Notes: a model not told the origin generated them from the sequence alone. A stretch of 56,171 nucleotides of DNA from Granulosicoccus sp. (GCA_023301795.1 JALZVU010000103.1:1-56171), one strand, 5' to 3'. Counted from the stretch's first letter, positions 42,913-53,149 are shown. A program made the numbers and translations.

Positions 42913-43943
42913 TGAGTACAGTATTTCCGTTCTCGGCCATTGTTGGTCAAGAAGACATGAAGCTCTCCCTGCAAATGGCCGCCATCGATGCAAGTATAGG
43001 CGGCGTGCTAGTGCTTGGTGATAGAGGCACGGGCAAGACCACGGCCATGCGTGCGCTGGCGGCTCTGCTCCCCCCTATATCGGTGGTTGAAGGTTGCCGT
43101 TTTGCCTGCAATCCTGCTGATGAGGCTAATTTATGCGAAGAGTGCCAGGCCCGTGCACCTTCGGAAACGTTGAATTCTGTCAGCCGCGGAACACCGGTGG
43201 TGGACTTACCGCTGGGTGCCAGTGAAGATCGCGTGGTCGGAGCGCTTGATCTGGAAAAAGCACTCACCGCAGGCATCAAAGAGTTTGAGCCTGGTCTGCT
43301 AGCTGCGGCAAATCGTGGTTTTCTATACATCGATGAAGTCAATCTGCTGGAAGATCATCTCGTTGATTTGCTTCTGGACGTGGCTGTGTCAGGCACAAAC
43401 GTAGTAGAACGTGACGGGCTGAGTATTCGCCACGCCGCTAAATTTCTTCTGGTGGGCAGTGGTAACCCTGAAGAGGGGGAGCTACGGCCACAACTGCTTG
43501 ACCGATTTGGCCTGTCGGTGGAAGTCACCACGCCGCAGGATATTGATCAGCGCATGAAAATTGTCAGACTGCGGGATGAGTTTGAGCAAGACAAAGACGC
43601 ATTTGTAGCAAAGTTCAAGTCACACGATGCAAAGATCAGTCAACAGATCAGCGATGCCAAGGCCATATTAGCCGACGTTGAAGTCACTGATGATGCACTT
43701 CGTACCATCTCTGAGCTATGTGTGGCGCTGGGCACCGATGGTCTGCGCGGCGAACTCACCCTGCTTCGATCCTGCCGTGCCTATGCTGCTTTGCAAGGTG
43801 ACAAAAAAGTCAACACATCGCATATCCATCGGGTAGCGGCTATGTCGCTGCGCCACAGACTTCGCCGTGATCCACTCGACGACAGTGGCTCCACAGTGCG
43901 TGTAGAACGCGCTATCGAATCGGTGGGCCTAGCGGCTGCATGA
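42912..43943 (+). CDS. bchI: magnesium chelatase subunit I
   Basis: 343 residues, AAA+ ATPase. It opens with FPFSAIVGQEDMKLSLQMAA; Walker A is GDRGTGKTT (about 37-45), Walker B FLYIDEVNLLEDH, and sensor 1 FLLVGSGNPEEGELRPQLLDRFG. It forms rings with BchD that drive Mg insertion by BchH. It overlaps both puhE and bchD, indicating coupled translation. Confidence 0.98.
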   Translation: MSTVFPFSAIVGQEDMKLSLQMAAIDASIGGVLVLGDRGTGKTTAMRALAALLPPISVVEGCRFACNPADEANLCEECQARAPSETLNSVSRGTPVVDLPLGASEDRVVGALDLEKALTAGIKEFEPGLLAAANRGFLYIDEVNLLEDHLVDLLLDVAVSGTNVVERDGLSIRHAAKFLLVGSGNPEEGELRPQLLDRFGLSVEVTTPQDIDQRMKIVRLRDEFEQDKDAFVAKFKSHDAKISQQISDAKAILADVEVTDDALRTISELCVALGTDGLRGELTLLRSCRAYAALQGDKKVNTSHIHRVAAMSLRHRLRRDPLDDSGSTVRVERAIESVGLAAA

Positions 43944-45679
43944 GCGAAGGCGCACAACGTTGGGCGCTTGCCACCACGGCCCTAAGCCTGCTCAAAGCTG
44001 ATCCGACGCTCAAAGGTCTGCTTGTGGGCACCGCTCACGGGCCAGTGCATCAGGCATTTGCGGCGCAAATCAGCGAGCAGTTCCCCATTACGCACATCCC
44101 TGTTAGCGTCTCCATTGAGAGGCTGAATGGCGGACTTGATATCAGCCAGACCTTGGCGGCAGGCAAACCGGTTTATCAAAAAGGCTTACTTGATACACCC
44201 GAAGGTGTGCTGCTGGTTAACGGTGCCGAGCGTCTGGATACCGCAACATCATCCGCGCTGAGTGCACATCTGGACAATCCGGATACTCCCGACACCCGAC
44301 TGGTAGTGATGGATGAAAGCACTGAAGATGAAATCGGACTCTCAGAGAGCGCGCTAGCAGATCGTCTCGCCATGATGATAGAACTGCCCACTCTGCCGTT
44401 GGCACAACTTCAGGCGTTGGTTAATGAACAGGCTATCGACGGTGGTACAACGAGCGTTGACGCCATTGCCATGGTGGAATTGTCAGACTCACTACTTCAG
44501 GAAATTGCACTACTGGCAAATCGCCTGGGTGTCGATTCTCTGCGCTCATTACTCTATGCGGTGCGCGTTGCACGTGCCCATGCAGCGCTAAACGGGCGTA
44601 ATGAAGTCGCTGTTGAAGATGCCGCTATTGCTGCACAGCTGGTGCTCGCGCCGCGGGCAACGATGGTTGATCAATCGCAGAACCCAGACGAAGAAGAACC
44701 CGAAGATCAGCCCAACGACACTGACACCCCAGAAGAAGAACCGCCGCCTGATCAGGCACCTGAAGATCAGCAGCAACAGCCTGAGCAAGCTGATAACAAC
44801 GATCAGGAAGATAGCACCCAGGATATTGGCGAGCAACTGCTGGAGGCTGCCAACGCCACATTGCCGCAGAACGTTATAGCCGACCTAGTACGTGGACAAA
44901 AAAACAATCGTACCGCTGGCCGCGATGCCAGCGCCACAGGCAAAGGTCAAAGCGGCCGCCCCACCGGTGTTCGACGCCCACGAGGCTCACATCGAAACCA
45001 ACGCTTGAACATTGTTGAGACATTAAAAGCCGCAGCTCCCAAACAACGGCTGCGCGACAATCCGTTCAATGGCCACCAGCGTTTGAAAATTCGCCTCGAA
45101 GATTTTCGCGTTACGCGCTACAAACAACCCACACGAACCACCACAGTGTTTGTCGTTGACGCTTCAGGCTCAGCAGCGTTGCACCGCCTCGCTGAAGCCA
45201 AAGGTGCCGTCGAATTGTTGTTGGCTGAGTGCTATGTGCGTCGCGATCGTGTCGCCATGATCAGCTTTAAAGGCACGGAAGCAAATCTGGAACTACCCCC
45301 GACTCGCTCACTGGTTCGAGCAAAGCGAGGGTTGGCAGGTTTGCCCGGAGGCGGTGGTACTCCGTTAGCTGCCGGACTGGATTTAGCCAATCAAGTGGTT
45401 CAACAACTCAAACAAGCTGGAGAGACACCGGTGGTCGTCATCATGACTGACGGCAAAGCGAACATTGCTCGTGATGGTCAAGGCTCACGCGTACAGGCAA
45501 TGGAAGATGCTCATGATTCTGCTAAACGATTAGCAGCCACAGGTGTTAAATGCCTGTTCATCGATACAGCACCACGAGCCCGCCCTCAGGCGCGTGAACT
45601 AGCCCAGTCACTACAGGCCAGATATCTACCGCTGCCCTCTATGGATTCCCAGAACTTGCCCGATCTTATCCGTGCATGA
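43940..45679 (+). CDS. bchD: magnesium chelatase subunit D
   Basis: 579 residues: a degenerate AAA+ domain (about 1-235), a Pro/Glu/Asp/Gln-rich linker (about 240-300), and a C-terminal integrin-I (von Willebrand A) domain (about 390-579) whose MIDAS motif is VDASGSAAL. The ATPase domain lacks a good Walker A, as expected for BchD. It is the platform on which BchI assembles. Overlaps bchI and bchO by four bases each. Confidence 0.97.
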   Translation: MSEGAQRWALATTALSLLKADPTLKGLLVGTAHGPVHQAFAAQISEQFPITHIPVSVSIERLNGGLDISQTLAAGKPVYQKGLLDTPEGVLLVNGAERLDTATSSALSAHLDNPDTPDTRLVVMDESTEDEIGLSESALADRLAMMIELPTLPLAQLQALVNEQAIDGGTTSVDAIAMVELSDSLLQEIALLANRLGVDSLRSLLYAVRVARAHAALNGRNEVAVEDAAIAAQLVLAPRATMVDQSQNPDEEEPEDQPNDTDTPEEEPPPDQAPEDQQQQPEQADNNDQEDSTQDIGEQLLEAANATLPQNVIADLVRGQKNNRTAGRDASATGKGQSGRPTGVRRPRGSHRNQRLNIVETLKAAAPKQRLRDNPFNGHQRLKIRLEDFRVTRYKQPTRTTTVFVVDASGSAALHRLAEAKGAVELLLAECYVRRDRVAMISFKGTEANLELPPTRSLVRAKRGLAGLPGGGGTPLAAGLDLANQVVQQLKQAGETPVVVIMTDGKANIARDGQGSRVQAMEDAHDSAKRLAATGVKCLFIDTAPRARPQARELAQSLQARYLPLPSMDSQNLPDLIRA

Positions 45680-46521
45680 CAAACTCAGACGCCGTGTCGC
45701 GACAAGTGCATTGCGGCGCACTACACTGGCAAGTTCGAACTCTGGGTGCCGGCCCGGTGTGCTTGATGATTCATGGCACCGGTGCATCGATGCATACCTG
45801 GGATAATCTTGCGCCTTTGCTCGCGCCTCACTACTCATTGGTGATGATCGATTTACCCGGGCACGCTGACACCCTGACCACAGCATCTGCCGACCTGACA
45901 CTCACAGGTATGGTGGCATCCTTACATCAGCTCATAGAGCAACTGGCACTTAAGCCTGAACTGATTGTTAGCCATTCAGCAGGCGCTGCCATCATGCTGG
46001 AGCTGTGTTTGCAGTACCCTGATTGCGCCAAACGCCTTGTGAGTATCAATGGCGCAGTTCTGCCCTTGGCGGGTGTGGCAGGCTATCTGTTTTCGCCATT
46101 GGCACGCTTAAGCGCAGCGGGTGATTTCATGCCACGGTTTTTTGCCTATCGCGCTCGCAACGATCGCAACATCAAAAAACTGTTGGACAGCACTGGCTCC
46201 GTGGTGGATGCCAACAGCTTCAGAACCTACGCGAAGCTGTTCAGCAACCCGGCTCATGTGTCTGGTGTACTGCGCATGATGGCGAACTGGCACTTGGAAA
46301 AACTCAGCCCCAGGCTGTCTCAGGTGCAACAAGCGGTGCAGCTCATAGCCGCCAGCGACGATAAAACCATTCCGCTGCGTGACACCTACAAGCTGCAGCA
46401 ACTACTGCCGCCTGATAAAGTAAGTGTCATGGTGGTCAATGGATGCGGCCACCTGTTGCATGAGGAAAACCCGCAGGCTACTGCATCACTGATTCTTGAT
46501 TCGGCACATAATGAATACTGA
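45676..46521 (+). CDS. bchO: BchO, alpha/beta hydrolase-fold protein
   Basis: 281 residues. LMIHGTGASMHTWDNLAPLLA is the oxyanion region, SHSAGAA the nucleophile elbow, and GCGHLLHEENP the catalytic His. bchO follows bchID in many purple bacteria and is tied to the Mg chelatase step, but its reaction is not established. The 3' end overlaps crtB by 11 bases. Confidence 0.93.
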   Translation: MTNSDAVSRQVHCGALHWQVRTLGAGPVCLMIHGTGASMHTWDNLAPLLAPHYSLVMIDLPGHADTLTTASADLTLTGMVASLHQLIEQLALKPELIVSHSAGAAIMLELCLQYPDCAKRLVSINGAVLPLAGVAGYLFSPLARLSAAGDFMPRFFAYRARNDRNIKKLLDSTGSVVDANSFRTYAKLFSNPAHVSGVLRMMANWHLEKLSPRLSQVQQAVQLIAASDDKTIPLRDTYKLQQLLPPDKVSVMVVNGCGHLLHEENPQATASLILDSAHNEY

Positions 46522-47569
46522 GAAACAAGACCTATCGGCCTGCCGCGAGCTCATCAAACACGGCTCGCATTCGTTCTTTATGGCATCGCTCGTGTTACCT
46601 AAAGAGACGGCAATACCCGCTACAGCACTCTATGCATTCTGCCGTATAGCGGATGACCTTATCGATGCCGAAAATGCTGGGGAAGCTGCCATTCAAGCCT
46701 TGGGCTCGCGCCTTGATTCCATTTATGCAGGCAAGCCGCAAGACTACCCTGAGGATCGTGCGCTGGCAGAAGTCGTCAATAACTATGGCATCCCAAGAGC
46801 TATGCCGGATGCACTGATTGAAGGACTTGCCTGGGATACCACTGACCGCACCTACGAAACTTTGTCAGAGCTCTACGATTACGGCGCACGCGTTGCCGGA
46901 TGTGTGGGCGCGATGATGACCCTGATTATGCGTACCAGCGATAAACGCGCAGTAGCACGCGCTTGCGATCTGGGTGTTGCCATGCAGCTCACCAATATTT
47001 CACGCGATATCGGTGAGGATGCGCGTATGGGCCGACTGTATCTGCCGCGGCGCTGGTTTGCGCAAGCTGGCCTAGATGCTGAACAATGGCTGGCAAATCC
47101 TGTGCAGAACGAACACATCACTGCCATGTGTAAACGACTGTTGAGTTACGCCGATGTTTTGTATAAACGTTCAGATTCAGGCGTTGCTCTGCTGCCATTG
47201 TCATGCCGTGCAGGCATCAGAGCTGCCCGCGTTATCTACTCCGACATCGGCCGACAGATTGCTAAACAGGGCTACAACACAGTCGATCAGCGCGCCATTG
47301 TCCCCAAGCCTCGCAAGACCTATCTGCTAGCCAAGTCATTGGCCACCATCCCGCTGGTGCGATCAGAACAACGCGTGGATGCACTGGAATGGCCACCATT
47401 AATAGAGACGCAATATTTGCTGGAAGATATTGATTCCGTGCCTTCTGTGCCCAGAACAGAGTGGCTGGTATCTCTGTTCCATACGCTGGATGAGCGCGAG
47501 AAAAATTCTCAAGATGAACGATCAGCGCGTAACACCAGGCGCACCGAAGACAGTACATCAGAGAGTTAA
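46511..47569 (+). CDS. crtB: phytoene synthase
   Basis: 352 residues. The two Asp-rich motifs of squalene/phytoene synthases are seen: RIADDLID (Asp48-Asp52) and QLTNISRDIGEDARMGRLYLP. It condenses two geranylgeranyl diphosphates to phytoene, the first carotenoid step. I chose the ATG at 46511, 11 bases inside bchO. Being last in a bacteriochlorophyll operon, apart from other crt genes, ties carotenoid entry to pigment synthesis. The last 35 residues are charged and unconserved. Confidence 0.93.
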   Translation: MNTEKQDLSACRELIKHGSHSFFMASLVLPKETAIPATALYAFCRIADDLIDAENAGEAAIQALGSRLDSIYAGKPQDYPEDRALAEVVNNYGIPRAMPDALIEGLAWDTTDRTYETLSELYDYGARVAGCVGAMMTLIMRTSDKRAVARACDLGVAMQLTNISRDIGEDARMGRLYLPRRWFAQAGLDAEQWLANPVQNEHITAMCKRLLSYADVLYKRSDSGVALLPLSCRAGIRAARVIYSDIGRQIAKQGYNTVDQRAIVPKPRKTYLLAKSLATIPLVRSEQRVDALEWPPLIETQYLLEDIDSVPSVPRTEWLVSLFHTLDEREKNSQDERSARNTRRTEDSTSES

Positions 47570-47623
47570 TGATAACGGCGTTCAAGAGATTTTCGCTAAA
47601 TTTGATAGCGAGTCAGGTACCGC

Positions 47624-47658
47624 TGTGACTACCTAGTTCTGCCCGGCTGGGAGTCACA
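47624..47658 (+). terminator. inverted repeat downstream of crtB (possible terminator)
   Basis: TGTGACT and AGTCACA are separated by 21 bases between crtB and the convergent dehydrogenase gene. No T run follows, so this may only be a weak terminator or mRNA 3'-end hairpin. Confidence 0.3.
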
Positions 47659-47687
47659 AATTTACGTTGCGGAGCTCTCAAAGTCCG

Positions 47688-48386
47688 CTACTTTTTAACA
47701 ATATGCTTACACTTTTCAATCAAATTTATTTCTGACGGAATACAATCCTCTGAGGTGTTCAGAATGAACTGAACAGACCGAACGACCTCTGCAAGTGGAA
47801 TTGGTGCGTTTGATGACTTATCGTCAAGCTTCTGATCCTCCAGAACCTCAGGAGTAGCGACATCGCCAAGGTTGATTATTGAGACGCTGATATCCAACGG
47901 CTGCAAGGCAATTTCAAGTGACTGCCTCACACCCCTTAGTCCAAATTTCGAAGCGGTATAAGCGACCTCACACGAAGCATAATTATCAAGCCCAGAGGTA
48001 GACCCCATGAGTAAAACTATCGGGTTGCTTGCCTGTGAAAGATTCATTGCAAGTGCATGAGCCAGGATGATCGGCGCTACGAGATTCACATCTATGATTT
48101 TACGAATTTCATCGCGTCCACTTGCGAGAAAATCATAGTTTTCTGTAAAGGCATTTTCCTCCCATACACCAGCGATGATCAAAAGTGCGTCAAGTGGCGT
48201 ATCGCCCAATTGATTCTTGATATGATCCACACCAGCATCTGTAGTCACATCCGCTTGTACCCAAGTACCATGTTTACTTTCACTACGGGATACGGATAGA
48301 ACCTTGTCGCCGTTCGCAACCAGTTGCTGAGCTACCGCCTGTCCAATACCACGACTACCACCGATGAGCACATAGGTACGATCCAT
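47688..48386 (-). CDS. short-chain dehydrogenase/reductase
   Basis: 232 residues of the classical SDR fold: cofactor motif GGSRGIGQ (9-16), Asp of ADVT after beta 3, catalytic Ser in LMGSTSG and Tyr/Lys in AYTASKFG. An alcohol/ketone oxidoreductase whose substrate is unknown. It starts about 150 bases downstream of the kinase gene on the same strand. The DNA here is more AT-rich than the neighbouring bch genes, which hints at a different origin, but this is a visual impression only. Confidence 0.88.
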   Translation of the reverse strand: MDRTYVLIGGSRGIGQAVAQQLVANGDKVLSVSRSESKHGTWVQADVTTDAGVDHIKNQLGDTPLDALLIIAGVWEENAFTENYDFLASGRDEIRKIIDVNLVAPIILAHALAMNLSQASNPIVLLMGSTSGLDNYASCEVAYTASKFGLRGVRQSLEIALQPLDISVSIINLGDVATPEVLEDQKLDDKSSNAPIPLAEVVRSVQFILNTSEDCIPSEINLIEKCKHIVKK

Positions 48387-48535
48387 CTAGACACCTGCAA
48401 TTGTGATGACAGAATTATTTTCAAATTCATGTTCTCACAATCTGGGTTTGACTTTGGGTATGGATTGCGAGTCTCTGTCGGCACTCGCTAACAATCACAC
48501 GACTAAAACATCACCAACGATAATTTTCAGCCAAC

Positions 48536-49777
48536 TTACGCAGCAATCGTCCTAACAGCTTCGGCGGCACTATTCAGTGTGAACGAAAATTCGCTGCCCT
48601 CCCCAGACTTGCTTTTCACTTCGATTCTGCTGCCATGGAGCTCGACAATTTGAGAAGCAATACTCAGGCCCAGACCCATACCAGATTTTGAATCATGGTT
48701 GATATTGGGGTTCACCTGATAGAGACGGTCGAAAATGTGCTTGATATCTTTCACAGGAATACCGCACCCGTTATCTTTGACTGACACGCGTAGTTTGTCA
48801 CCCGAAGCTGTCAAACCAACGCGTACAGTCACTTCACCATTCTCTGGCGTAAATTTAATAGCGTTACCAATGAAATTCGATACGACCTGAATAATGCGGT
48901 CACTCTGCATAGAGACCATAGGTAAATCCGGCTCATCAACGATAAGCAAACTAATATTTTTAGCAACCGCCGCAGGCGTAGCGGGAACCACACAATGATC
49001 TAGCACTTCGTAAATACTTGCAGGCTGCAGATTCACTTGCATCTTGCCTGTCTCAAATCGTGATAGTTCCAGTAGCTCATCAAACTGTGATTTGATCTGA
49101 TCACAGCTTTGCAGCGCATAGTTCAAAATCGTTTTTTGTTCCTCACTGACCTCACCTGCCAGACCGTCAAACACAATAGACACAAATTCCTGAATAGCCG
49201 TTAGAGGCGTTTTTACCTCATGTGACACGGTATGATAGAAGCGTTGAATTTCATCATTGCGTCTGCGCAGCAAACTGTTGGCAACTTCGAGGTCTTTAAG
49301 CCGGCTCAAGTGTAAATTGCGTAAATGATTTTTTTCTATTGCATTGTTAACAGCCCGGCATAGACCAGCCTTGGTCAAATTTCCTTTCGTAAGAAAATCA
49401 TTCGCACCTGAGCGAACAGCATCGATGGCCGCCTGCTCGCCAGACTGCCCAGTCAAGACGATCGTACAAGGCATCTTACCCGCAGCAGTCTTGGTTAAAC
49501 GATCGATAGCCTCGGCGCCATTTCCATCAGGAAGGCAATAGTCAACAATGACGCAATCAAACGTGTCGAATTGAAAGGCAAGCAAGGCTTCGCCAATAGT
49601 GTTGGCTGACACAATAATGTGATTTGCTGTGGGGTCAGAACGAAGATAACGCTTACACAAATGTAAGAAAACTTCATCGTCATCCACGAGCAAGATACGT
49701 GAGTGAGCACAAGGTGCTTCAACGACCTCATCAATCGGCAAATCGGGCTTTTCAATGTTCTGCGAGGGCTGATCCAT
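48536..49777 (-). CDS. receiver-histidine kinase hybrid (N-terminal REC)
   Basis: 413 residues. A receiver domain comes first (about 26-145) with phosphoacceptor Asp79 in CVIVDYCLPDGNG and Lys131; then a coiled helix (about 148-178) and a HisKA domain with His186 in YHTVSHEVKTPL, and an HATPase domain (N box NFIGNAIKFTPENGEV, G boxes KDNGCGIPV and GMGLGLSI). No membrane segment or sensor domain is seen, so it is soluble and takes its input through the receiver from another kinase. Such proteins often act inside phosphorelays. It is 77 bases downstream of hemC; a role in photosynthesis control is speculative. Confidence 0.92.
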   Translation of the reverse strand: MDQPSQNIEKPDLPIDEVVEAPCAHSRILLVDDDEVFLHLCKRYLRSDPTANHIIVSANTIGEALLAFQFDTFDCVIVDYCLPDGNGAEAIDRLTKTAAGKMPCTIVLTGQSGEQAAIDAVRSGANDFLTKGNLTKAGLCRAVNNAIEKNHLRNLHLSRLKDLEVANSLLRRRNDEIQRFYHTVSHEVKTPLTAIQEFVSIVFDGLAGEVSEEQKTILNYALQSCDQIKSQFDELLELSRFETGKMQVNLQPASIYEVLDHCVVPATPAAVAKNISLLIVDEPDLPMVSMQSDRIIQVVSNFIGNAIKFTPENGEVTVRVGLTASGDKLRVSVKDNGCGIPVKDIKHIFDRLYQVNPNINHDSKSGMGLGLSIASQIVELHGSRIEVKSKSGEGSEFSFTLNSAAEAVRTIAA

Positions 49778-49854
49778 GCCCTTGTAGTGGCTGAAACACT
49801 GATTACTTTACTGCTATATTACCCATGCAAAGAGCAGCAAGCAGACGCCTCAAA

Positions 49855-50847
49855 TCAAGAGCTGGTCGGCTGATCACGCCTTACGTACTTTGCAGCACTG
49901 GCAGCAACCTCATCCAGAGGCGCGGGTGTCAGACCCAGACTCTTGAGGATGTCTGCCGCCCCACGATAAAGCAGCATTTCAGCAACCTTTACACCCAGAT
50001 CCACAGCCTCGTTCAAATGAGCGCTGGCATCTGCCGTAACCACCTTCTTCCCATCAGGACTTGCCACCAGCCCTCTCAGCCAGATCTTGTTTCCCTGTCG
50101 TTCTGAATAGGCTGCAATAGGCACTTGGCAACCACCATCCAGACGAGCGCTCAGAGCGCGTTCGGCCATCACTCGGTAGCTGGTATCCTGATGATGTAAC
50201 TGGTCGATGATGGCTGATGTCTCTTCATCATCAATGCGTGTTTCTATACCCACAATGCCTTGGCCAGCCGCTGGCAGACTGTCTTCGACACTGAGCTCGC
50301 AGGCAATTCGTTCTGGCATATCCAATCTGATTAAGCCGGCGGCTGCCAGAATAATCGCATCGTATTCACCCGCATCAAGCTTAGCCAGGCGCGAGTTAAC
50401 ATTGCCGCGCAGGTTATGCACGTTGAGATGCGGAAACCTGGACAACAGCAGAGCTTGTCGGCGCAGACTGCACGTTCCCACAACAGCACCTTCGGGCAAA
50501 CTCTCGGGTTTGTCATACAGATTGGAGACAAAGGCATCATGCGGGTTTTCCCGATCCATGATGTGTACGACCTGCAGGCCCTCGGGCAACACAGCGGGTA
50601 CGTCCTTTATAGAGTGTACGGCGATATCAGCCAAACCATCCAGCATCGCTGTTTCCAGCTCTTTAACGAACAGGCCCTTGCCACCAATTTTAGCCAGTGG
50701 ACTGTCCAGAAGCTGATCACCTTTGGTGGTCATCTTGATCAACTCAACGGTTACGCCCAGATCAAGCGCCTCCACCCTGGCCTTCACATCCTCTGCCTGC
50801 CAGAGAGCAAGTGGACTTTTGCGCGTAGCGATTCGAAGAGTTTTCAT
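49855..50847 (-). CDS. hemC: hydroxymethylbilane synthase (porphobilinogen deaminase)
   Basis: 330 residues from the ATG at 50847 (MKTLRIATRKSPLALWQAED). The dipyrromethane cofactor attaches to Cys in ALSARLDGGCQVPIAAYS (about residue 250); SLRRQALLLSRFPHL and NVHNLRGNVNSRLAKLD carry substrate-binding arginines. It makes the linear tetrapyrrole for haem and bacteriochlorophyll. hemC is usually found with hemD outside photosynthesis clusters; here it follows pufC on the same strand but behind a strong terminator, so it probably has its own promoter in the 50848-50902 gap. Confidence 0.96.
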   Translation of the reverse strand: MKTLRIATRKSPLALWQAEDVKARVEALDLGVTVELIKMTTKGDQLLDSPLAKIGGKGLFVKELETAMLDGLADIAVHSIKDVPAVLPEGLQVVHIMDRENPHDAFVSNLYDKPESLPEGAVVGTCSLRRQALLLSRFPHLNVHNLRGNVNSRLAKLDAGEYDAIILAAAGLIRLDMPERIACELSVEDSLPAAGQGIVGIETRIDDEETSAIIDQLHHQDTSYRVMAERALSARLDGGCQVPIAAYSERQGNKIWLRGLVASPDGKKVVTADASAHLNEAVDLGVKVAEMLLYRGAADILKSLGLTPAPLDEVAASAAKYVRRDQPTSS

Positions 50848-50902
50848 GGGCTTCCGTGGTGAATTGATGAACATAGAGCATGGCTGAAAGCTTGCCATAA
50901 GC

Positions 50903-50944
50903 AAAAAAAAGCAGCGAACACTCACTTTAACCGAGTGTCGCTGC
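50903..50944 (-). terminator. intrinsic terminator of the puf operon
   Basis: On the minus strand GCAGCGACACTC pairs with GAGTGTTCGCTGC (one bulge) around a nine-base loop, followed directly by TTTTTTTT. It begins about 41 bases after the pufC stop. Confidence 0.92.
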
Positions 50945-50985
50945 CTGATCAAACCGGGCAATGATTTACATGCCCAAAAACAATC

Positions 50986-52167
50986 TTACTGGACGACGTT
51001 CGCCTCTACTTCAGTAGCGCTGCTTGACGCCACTTTGGTATCTTCAGGCTCAACTAACACAGCACTTGGCTCTGGATTATTGGGATCCAGATACTCCGGT
51101 GCATCAGAATAGTCCGGCACGACAACGGCCCCCTCGTCGTTCAGTGGTGCACGCCACACCGGGTAGTCGTCGAGCATGCTGACACCGTACATTGGCTTGT
51201 TCACGCCCTGGTGACAGGTATTGCACGCAGCCTTTGGTGCATCATCCAGTTGTCCCAGACGATGATCGGGATAAACAGGCTGAAGTGGAACCATGTAATC
51301 GTTGTTGATTGCTGGAACCATCTGCAAGCCATGCCATGCCGTGACACGCGCTGGCGGGCTTTGCTCCCAAGACGCAAAGTTTCGCGTGTTGTGACAATAC
51401 GTGCAGTTAACACCCAATGAATCAGACATGTGCATCATCAAAGACCAGGTCTGCTCCAACGCCTGCATCGACTCATTGTTGTTTTGCCCTTTCAGAGGCA
51501 ACGCATTTTCATGAGCAATACGGATTTTTTGTGGCTCACCAACAAGATACGGCGTCAAGGGATCACTTAGCATGGATGTGTAGCCAGCTTTTGGCGCCAC
51601 ATTATTCTGCTTGTAATTATTAGCCGCCATGCCTTTCGCATGCCTGGGCCCCTTGTCTTCAAACCAGATGTACTCAGGCACATTCTTGCCACGATGGCAG
51701 GTGTAACACGTCACACCTGTCTCTTTCACGTGATCACTGTACGTACTGTTAATGGTTTGCGTCATCTGCATCATGCGCCTGGACACCACTTTCGTGTACA
51801 GATCATCCGCTGCAAAATTAGCGCCCTGATGACAGTAAGCACAACCTTGCTCAGGTGACACCCATTGTGTAATAGACGCCATGGTGCGAGCAAATTCACC
51901 AACACTCAGCTCACCCAGCACCTGAACGTTCTGATAGACATCTTTGGCCAATGGTGCGCCCGGTGAGTCCGGTGTTGCAGGCAATGCTACAGGCACCTGG
52001 TTCAGGGCTACCAGAGGATCAGTGTTATCCGGGTTTGTGGTTTGCCACATGGCAACACCGCGAAACCCGACCTGCTCTGATTCCATCGGTGGTGCTTCCC
52101 AGCACCCCTGGAGTACAGAAGCCGACATAAGCAGAAGGGCAAGTGCTGACGCTTTAGACAAGTTCAT
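50986..52167 (-). CDS. pufC: reaction centre tetrahaem cytochrome c subunit
   Basis: 393 residues. The signal peptide ends in lipobox LQGC (Cys22), so it is a lipoprotein held on the periplasmic side. Four CXXCH haem sites are present: CAYCH (109), CYTCH (154), CTYCH (255) and CNTCH (315). Several Met residues upstream of each can serve as axial ligands. It re-reduces the photo-oxidised special pair, taking electrons from soluble carriers. It shares one base with the pufM stop. An acidic Val/Ser-rich tail of about 35 residues ends the protein. Confidence 0.97.
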   Translation of the reverse strand: MNLSKASALALLLMSASVLQGCWEAPPMESEQVGFRGVAMWQTTNPDNTDPLVALNQVPVALPATPDSPGAPLAKDVYQNVQVLGELSVGEFARTMASITQWVSPEQGCAYCHQGANFAADDLYTKVVSRRMMQMTQTINSTYSDHVKETGVTCYTCHRGKNVPEYIWFEDKGPRHAKGMAANNYKQNNVAPKAGYTSMLSDPLTPYLVGEPQKIRIAHENALPLKGQNNNESMQALEQTWSLMMHMSDSLGVNCTYCHNTRNFASWEQSPPARVTAWHGLQMVPAINNDYMVPLQPVYPDHRLGQLDDAPKAACNTCHQGVNKPMYGVSMLDDYPVWRAPLNDEGAVVVPDYSDAPEYLDPNNPEPSAVLVEPEDTKVASSSATEVEANVVQ

Positions 52168-53138
52168 TAGTTGGCTCCTCCTAAGGTTGGATCAATGCTC
52201 GGTACATACACTTCAGGGTACGACGGTGCGATACCGTGCTTGACGCCCCACATGTACCAGTTATCAACGACTGTTCCTGTTAACAGAATGCCGATACCAC
52301 CAGTAATTGGCGTAAGAATAGCGAACCACCAGGCCCAGCGATGTATGGATTCCATGGTTGCATTAAAGCCCATGGTCCAGCGCCAGAACAATGAAGCACG
52401 CTCGGTTGCAGTACCACGATCGGTGATCTGCTCGATTTCACGCTCACCGCCGTAACGACCTACCGCAAGAATGGTGGCAGCATGCATACCGAACAATACA
52501 GCTGAGCCATACAAGAACACGATAGACAACATGTGGAAGGGGTTGTAGAACAGATTGCCGTAGCGCATAGAGAATGCCGCGGTCCAGTCAAGGTGCGGAA
52601 AAATACCGAACGGTACCGCCTCGCCCCAGTCGCCCATCAGTAGTGGCCGAATGAAACCCAGTACCAGGTACAACCAGATGGCAGCGCCGAAAGCCCAGGG
52701 AATGTGGTACCCCATGTTCAAGGCTTTTGCCCGCAGGTAGGTCCTTAACCACCACAACAAGATGGACATGGTAAGAAAGAAGCCCGCTAACAGCCACCAA
52801 CCACCTTGGGCCATTGGAGGGATGCTGAGGCCAGAACCAGGCGGTGGTGGCTCAAGTGCCAGCCAGAACAATTGCCGCACAAATTGCACAGGGTCCCAGT
52901 TCACTGAAGCCAGCATGTTCAAACCAATGATCTCAAAAGCAATAAAGCCGAAAATCACGGAAAATGTGCCAGTGGCACCCAGATAAATAGGTCCTAGCTG
53001 AGCGTTTCCCAGTAGTCCCAACAACCATGAAAATACAGGCTTGCCAGCCCGGTTTCTGGTCTGGTTACCAATGGGGATCCCCATCTCACCATGGCCATGA
53101 ACCTGCACCTGGGTAAATATATTTTGATATTCAGGCAT
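52167..53138 (-). CDS. pufM: reaction centre subunit M
   Basis: 323 residues, five membrane helices. [26 protein letters not shown] contains the special-pair and accessory bacteriochlorophyll ligands; [23 protein letters not shown] is the helix E region with the iron-binding His. GGAG precedes the start, and pufL ends 11 bases upstream. With PufL it carries the pigments and quinones of charge separation. Confidence 0.98.
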   Translation of the reverse strand: MPEYQNIFTQVQVHGHGEMGIPIGNQTRNRAGKPVFSWLLGLLGNAQLGPIYLGATGTFSVIFGFIAFEIIGLNMLASVNWDPVQFVRQLFWLALEPPPPGSGLSIPPMAQGGWWLLAGFFLTMSILLWWLRTYLRAKALNMGYHIPWAFGAAIWLYLVLGFIRPLLMGDWGEAVPFGIFPHLDWTAAFSMRYGNLFYNPFHMLSIVFLYGSAVLFGMHAATILAVGRYGGEREIEQITDRGTATERASLFWRWTMGFNATMESIHRWAWWFAILTPITGGIGILLTGTVVDNWYMWGVKHGIAPSYPEVYVPSIDPTLGGAN

Positions 53139-53149
53139 GATCTAATCTC

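Noticed and set aside
42912-47569. Search for acsF or bchE near puhE, bchI or bchM
   Set aside because: No di-iron oxidase or radical-SAM cyclase frame occurs in the window; the cyclase must be coded elsewhere.
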